Below are positions 23,324 to 25,708 of a stretch of 25,708 bases of DNA, one piece after another. Each line of letters opens with the position of its first letter. The first letter of the stretch is position 1. A model generated the notes under the pieces. It saw only the letters and a list, made by a program, of their open reading frames with translations, was not told where the DNA came from and ran no database searches. Position numbers and translations under genes: made by a program. The DNA comes from DASUAS01 sp036271015 (GTDB lineage Bacteria; Actinomycetota; Acidimicrobiia; IMCC26256; DASPTH01), in assembly GCA_036271015.1 (NCBI GenBank), contig DATBBL010000019.1, forward strand, positions 1 to 25,708, given 5' to 3'.

Positions 23324-24538
23324 ATGTCGACCAGCATCGAACCGTTCCCGACGATCACGCGACCGCAGCTCCGCCACGACCCGGCGCTCGACCGGTGGCG
23401 GGTTGAGGAGCCGGTTCGCCGGATTCAAATGCCTCACGGCCGATGGTGCTGGGTCGTCACGCGAAGCGCCGACGTGCGCGAGGTCATGACCGACCCTCGG
23501 TTCAGCCGCCGAGCCGCGGCCGCCGACGACGCGCCTCGTCGGACACCTGGCGTCGTGCAGCGCGGCTCACTGGCCAGCCTGGACGGTCCCGACCACTCCC
23601 GTCTCCGTCGGCTCCTGAGCCGGGCGCTCACCGTGCGCCACATGGAGGCGCTGCGCCCGCGCGCGGTCGAGCTCGTCAACGGCTTCCTCGACCAGCTCGA
23701 GGCGACGGGTCCTGACGCCGAGCTCGTCCACGGTCTCTGTCGGCCGGTGCCGATCTCGGTGATCTCCGAGTTGCTCGACGTCCCCGCCGATGATCGAGAG
23801 CGCTTCACCGGTTGGGCGGCGCTCGTCCTGTCGACGAGACGACCAGAGGATGGCGAGCCCGACGACACGTCGGTTGCGGTTGCCGCGTTGTGGGCCTACC
23901 TGACCGAGCTCTTGGCCGCGCGACGACGTAGCCCGGGCGACGATCTTCTCACCCGCCTTGCCGAAGCGCGCGACGAAGGCGACGCGCTCACCGAAGACGA
24001 GATGGTCTGGCTGTCGTTCACGATGCTCGCGGGCGGGTTCGAGACGGTGTCGCAGCAGATCGCGAAGTCGATCGTGGTGCTGCTCGAACATCCGTCGCAG
24101 CTTGCGACTGTCCAGGCGTCACCTGAGCTCTGGCCTTCAGCCGTCGAGGAGCTCCTCCGCTTCATCGCGCTCGGTCCGGGGACGTCGTTGCCGCTCGAAG
24201 CGCTCGAGGACGTCGAGCTGTGCGGCGTGTGCATCACCGCAGGCGACTACGTGCTGCCGGCTCCCGCGGCCGCCAACTTCGACGCCGCCGTCTACGACGA
24301 TCCGGAGCGCCTCGATCTCACCCGCGCCGACAACCTCCACCTGAGTCTCGGTCACGGACCGCACTACTGCCTCGGTGCGAACCTGGCGAAGATGGAGATG
24401 CAGGTCACCCTGCGCCTCCTCTTCCAGCGGTTCCCCGACGTTCGCCTCGCGGTGGCGGCCTCGGAGTTGCCGTGGGTGCCGAATCACGCGGTCTGGGGCC
24501 TCGCCCAGCTCCCCGTCACGCTCCGTCCGGGCGCCTGA
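23324..24538 (+). CDS. Cytochrome P450
   Basis: A 404-residue soluble bacterial P450 that inserts oxygen into an organic substrate using electrons from a ferredoxin. The heme loop LSLGHGPHYCLGANLAKME places the ligand cysteine at 349. The K-helix ExxR is EELLR (Glu276, Arg279). The I-helix is MLAGGFETVSQ (Glu240, Thr241). The C-helix HSRLRRLLSRALT contacts heme propionates. Length and lack of a membrane anchor fit the actinobacterial class I group. No ferredoxin or reductase gene is in the window. AGGAG (23314-23318) precedes the ATG by five bases. It is followed by a possible short ORF and an SDR on the same strand. The substrate cannot be deduced. Confidence 0.93.
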   Translation: MSTSIEPFPTITRPQLRHDPALDRWRVEEPVRRIQMPHGRWCWVVTRSADVREVMTDPRFSRRAAAADDAPRRTPGVVQRGSLASLDGPDHSRLRRLLSRALTVRHMEALRPRAVELVNGFLDQLEATGPDAELVHGLCRPVPISVISELLDVPADDRERFTGWAALVLSTRRPEDGEPDDTSVAVAALWAYLTELLAARRRSPGDDLLTRLAEARDEGDALTEDEMVWLSFTMLAGGFETVSQQIAKSIVVLLEHPSQLATVQASPELWPSAVEELLRFIALGPGTSLPLEALEDVELCGVCITAGDYVLPAPAAANFDAAVYDDPERLDLTRADNLHLSLGHGPHYCLGANLAKMEMQVTLRLLFQRFPDVRLAVAASELPWVPNHAVWGLAQLPVTLRPGA

Positions 24539-24578
24539 ACGTCGCACGCACCGCTGTCACCGCACGAAGGAGTCATCC

Positions 24579-24641
24579 ATGCCGACCGCAGACGACCTCC
24601 GACGCCATACGGACGCCAAAGCAGCATCGGAACCGAGCTAG
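24579..24641 (+). CDS. Possible 20-residue peptide between P450 and SDR
   Basis: A short frame of 20 codons (MPTADDLRRHTDAKAASEPS) starts with ATG at 24579, seven bases after AAGGAG (24566-24571), a strong ribosome site. Its TAG stop overlaps the AGGAGA site of the SDR (TAGGAGA). The layout is that of a translated leader or coupling peptide, rather than chance. It shows no known motif and lies in the 114-bp gap between two real genes. It could be the remnant of a longer gene. Confidence 0.35.
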   Translation: MPTADDLRRHTDAKAASEPS

Positions 24642-24652
24642 GAGAACGGTCG

Positions 24653-25615
24653 ATGGGTCGACTCGATGGCAGAGTGGCCGTGGTCACCGGGGCGGGTCGG
24701 GGCATCGGGCGCGAACATGCGCTGCTCCTCGGTCGCGAGGGAGCCGCAGTGGTCGTGGACGACATCGGTGCCCGGGCCGGCGCTGACGCGGAATCCGTTG
24801 CCGCGGAGATCCGCGCCGCGGGTGGGGACTCGGTTTCCACAACTGCCTCGGCGACATGGGAAGGCGCGGCCGAGATCGTCAACGTCGCCCTTGAGGCCTT
24901 CGGCCGCCTCGACATCGTGATCAACAACGCAACCGCGGGTCGCAACGACGACCTCTGGGCGTACTCCGAGCGGGAGTGGGATCTCACGATGGCGGTGAAC
25001 CTGAAGGGCTACTACGCAGTCATGCGCGCCGCGATTCCACCCATGGCCCGCCAGGGTGCTGGCGCGATCGTCAACACCAGCTCGGCATCCGGTCTGGGCC
25101 ATCCTTCGCACGGCGCGTACGCGACCGCGAAAGAAGGACTCATCGGTCTCACCCGCACCGCAGCGATGGAAGTCGGACGATTCGGCATCCGCTGCAACGC
25201 GATCCGGCCGCTCGCGATCACACAACAAGTTGCGGAATACAACGACTACGCCGCCCGGTGGCGCCCACTCATGGACCTCACGATGGGCTCGAGCTCCACC
25301 TCCGCGTCGGCTGATGCCCTCGCGCCGAGCAAGATCGCGCCGTTCGCGGTCTGGCTCTGCACCGATGCCGCACGAGGCGTCACCGGCCGCACCTTCCTCC
25401 TGGTCGGAGACACGGTGTCACTCCTGACCGAGCCGCGTCCCAAGCGCACGATCGAACAGCCCGGGGGGTGGACGCTCGACGACCTCGACCGTGTGGCTCC
25501 CGACGAGCTCGTGCCGGGCATGGTCAATCGCTGGGCCCTCGCCGACCACCCCGACCTCCGGATCTTCCCGGACGCAGGGACCTCGTGTCCCGACCCGCGA
25601 CAAGGCATGTCATGA
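24653..25615 (+). CDS. Short-chain dehydrogenase/reductase
   Basis: A 320-residue SDR that oxidises an alcohol or reduces a ketone with NAD(P). The nucleotide motif TGAGRGIG is at 12-19, Asp36 after the second strand favours NAD, NNAT at 91-94, catalytic Asn116, Ser143, Tyr156 and Lys160 (SSASGLGHPSHGAYATAKEGL). The sequence is closest in style to the (3R)-hydroxyacyl-CoA dehydrogenase/17-beta-HSD4 group. About 60 residues continue beyond the usual 250-260, ending GTSCPDPRQGMS, with a conserved-looking GGWTLDDLDRVAPDEL stretch. AGGAGA seven bases upstream sets the ATG. Likely acts on the P450 product or a downstream alcohol. Confidence 0.9.
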   Translation: MGRLDGRVAVVTGAGRGIGREHALLLGREGAAVVVDDIGARAGADAESVAAEIRAAGGDSVSTTASATWEGAAEIVNVALEAFGRLDIVINNATAGRNDDLWAYSEREWDLTMAVNLKGYYAVMRAAIPPMARQGAGAIVNTSSASGLGHPSHGAYATAKEGLIGLTRTAAMEVGRFGIRCNAIRPLAITQQVAEYNDYAARWRPLMDLTMGSSSTSASADALAPSKIAPFAVWLCTDAARGVTGRTFLLVGDTVSLLTEPRPKRTIEQPGGWTLDDLDRVAPDELVPGMVNRWALADHPDLRIFPDAGTSCPDPRQGMS

Positions 25616-25708
25616 CCCCGCACCGGCCGTTTGACACTGCTGGAGCGAATGCTCTAGACCACTGGAGCGATCGCTCCAGTGGCCGTGTCGGGCGCGCGCG
25701 GCCGACCA
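25616..25708 (+). promoter_or_regulatory. Operator/promoter region at the right edge with tandem palindromes
   Basis: TTGACA (25631-25636) is a perfect -35. A loose -10 (TAGACC, 25655-25660) lies 18 bp on. Two inverted-repeat sites surround the -10: a near-perfect one (25641-25656, TGGAGCGAATGCTCTA) and a perfect 24-bp palindrome (25659-25682, core TGGAGCGATCGCTCCA). Their centres are 22 bp apart, about two helical turns. This is the usual arrangement for a TetR-like dimeric repressor. The regulated gene would lie beyond the window. Confidence 0.65.

Noticed and set aside
25652..25659. CTCTAGAC, one mismatch from the GntR core GTCTAGAC
   Set aside because: It forms part of the better-matched CTGGAGCGA repeat structure and lacks the symmetric first base, so it is probably coincidence.
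25612..25708. An open frame starting ATG at 25612, overlapping the SDR stop
   Set aside because: Its codons run through a TTGACA promoter and two palindromic operator sites, it has no family-like sequence, and 32 open codons in such GC-rich DNA are expected by chance.

Overview
The window is about 25.7 kb of GC-rich DNA, densely packed with genes. Most intergenic gaps are under 200 bp and none exceeds 300 bp. GTG starts, leaderless-looking promoters, four-base stop/start overlaps and the gene content (FadD ligases, WS/DGAT, GYD, PhyH and amidohydrolase-2 proteins) point to an actinobacterium. An uncultured Acidimicrobiia-type or mycolic-type lineage is plausible, but there is no rRNA or marker gene to fix it. 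I saw no tRNA, rRNA, CRISPR array, insertion sequence or phage gene.

Region 1 (1-2570, minus strand) is a leftward operon: a zinc alcohol dehydrogenase, a monoacylglycerol-lipase-like hydrolase, and the start of an ABC-type ligand-binding protein that has no visible signal peptide.

Region 2 (2610-11333) is centred on lipid and storage polymers. It holds a GYD protein, a GYD-PlsC fusion acyltransferase, a Cof-type HAD phosphatase, a PHA synthase facing a short phasin-like protein, two alpha/beta hydrolases, a FadD19-like acyl-CoA ligase and a WS/DGAT acyltransferase. Two promoters here share a TCGACA-17 bp-nnTACT layout, and the phasin-like gene has its own promoter.

Region 3 (11399-16166) is a HutC-type GntR regulator divergent from a three-gene operon: acyl-CoA ligase, ACAD10/11-like acyl-CoA dehydrogenase and APH-fold kinase. 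A perfect palindrome containing GTCTAGAC lies between them over both -10 elements. The gene set matches the logic of 4-hydroxyacyl-CoA breakdown: activation, phosphorylation of the 4-OH, then removal of phosphate. This is the strongest pathway prediction in the window.

Region 4 (16186-25615) looks like one catabolic module for an unknown substrate. Leftward genes encode a PhyH-type dioxygenase with an SCP2-like N-terminus, an SRPBCC protein, three tandem amidohydrolases (one missing a metal-site Asp) and a TauD-type dioxygenase broken by an apparent single-base deletion. Rightward genes encode a P450, a possible 20-residue peptide and an SDR. The window ends in a promoter-like region carrying two palindromic sites 22 bp apart, probably the control region of a gene lying outside.
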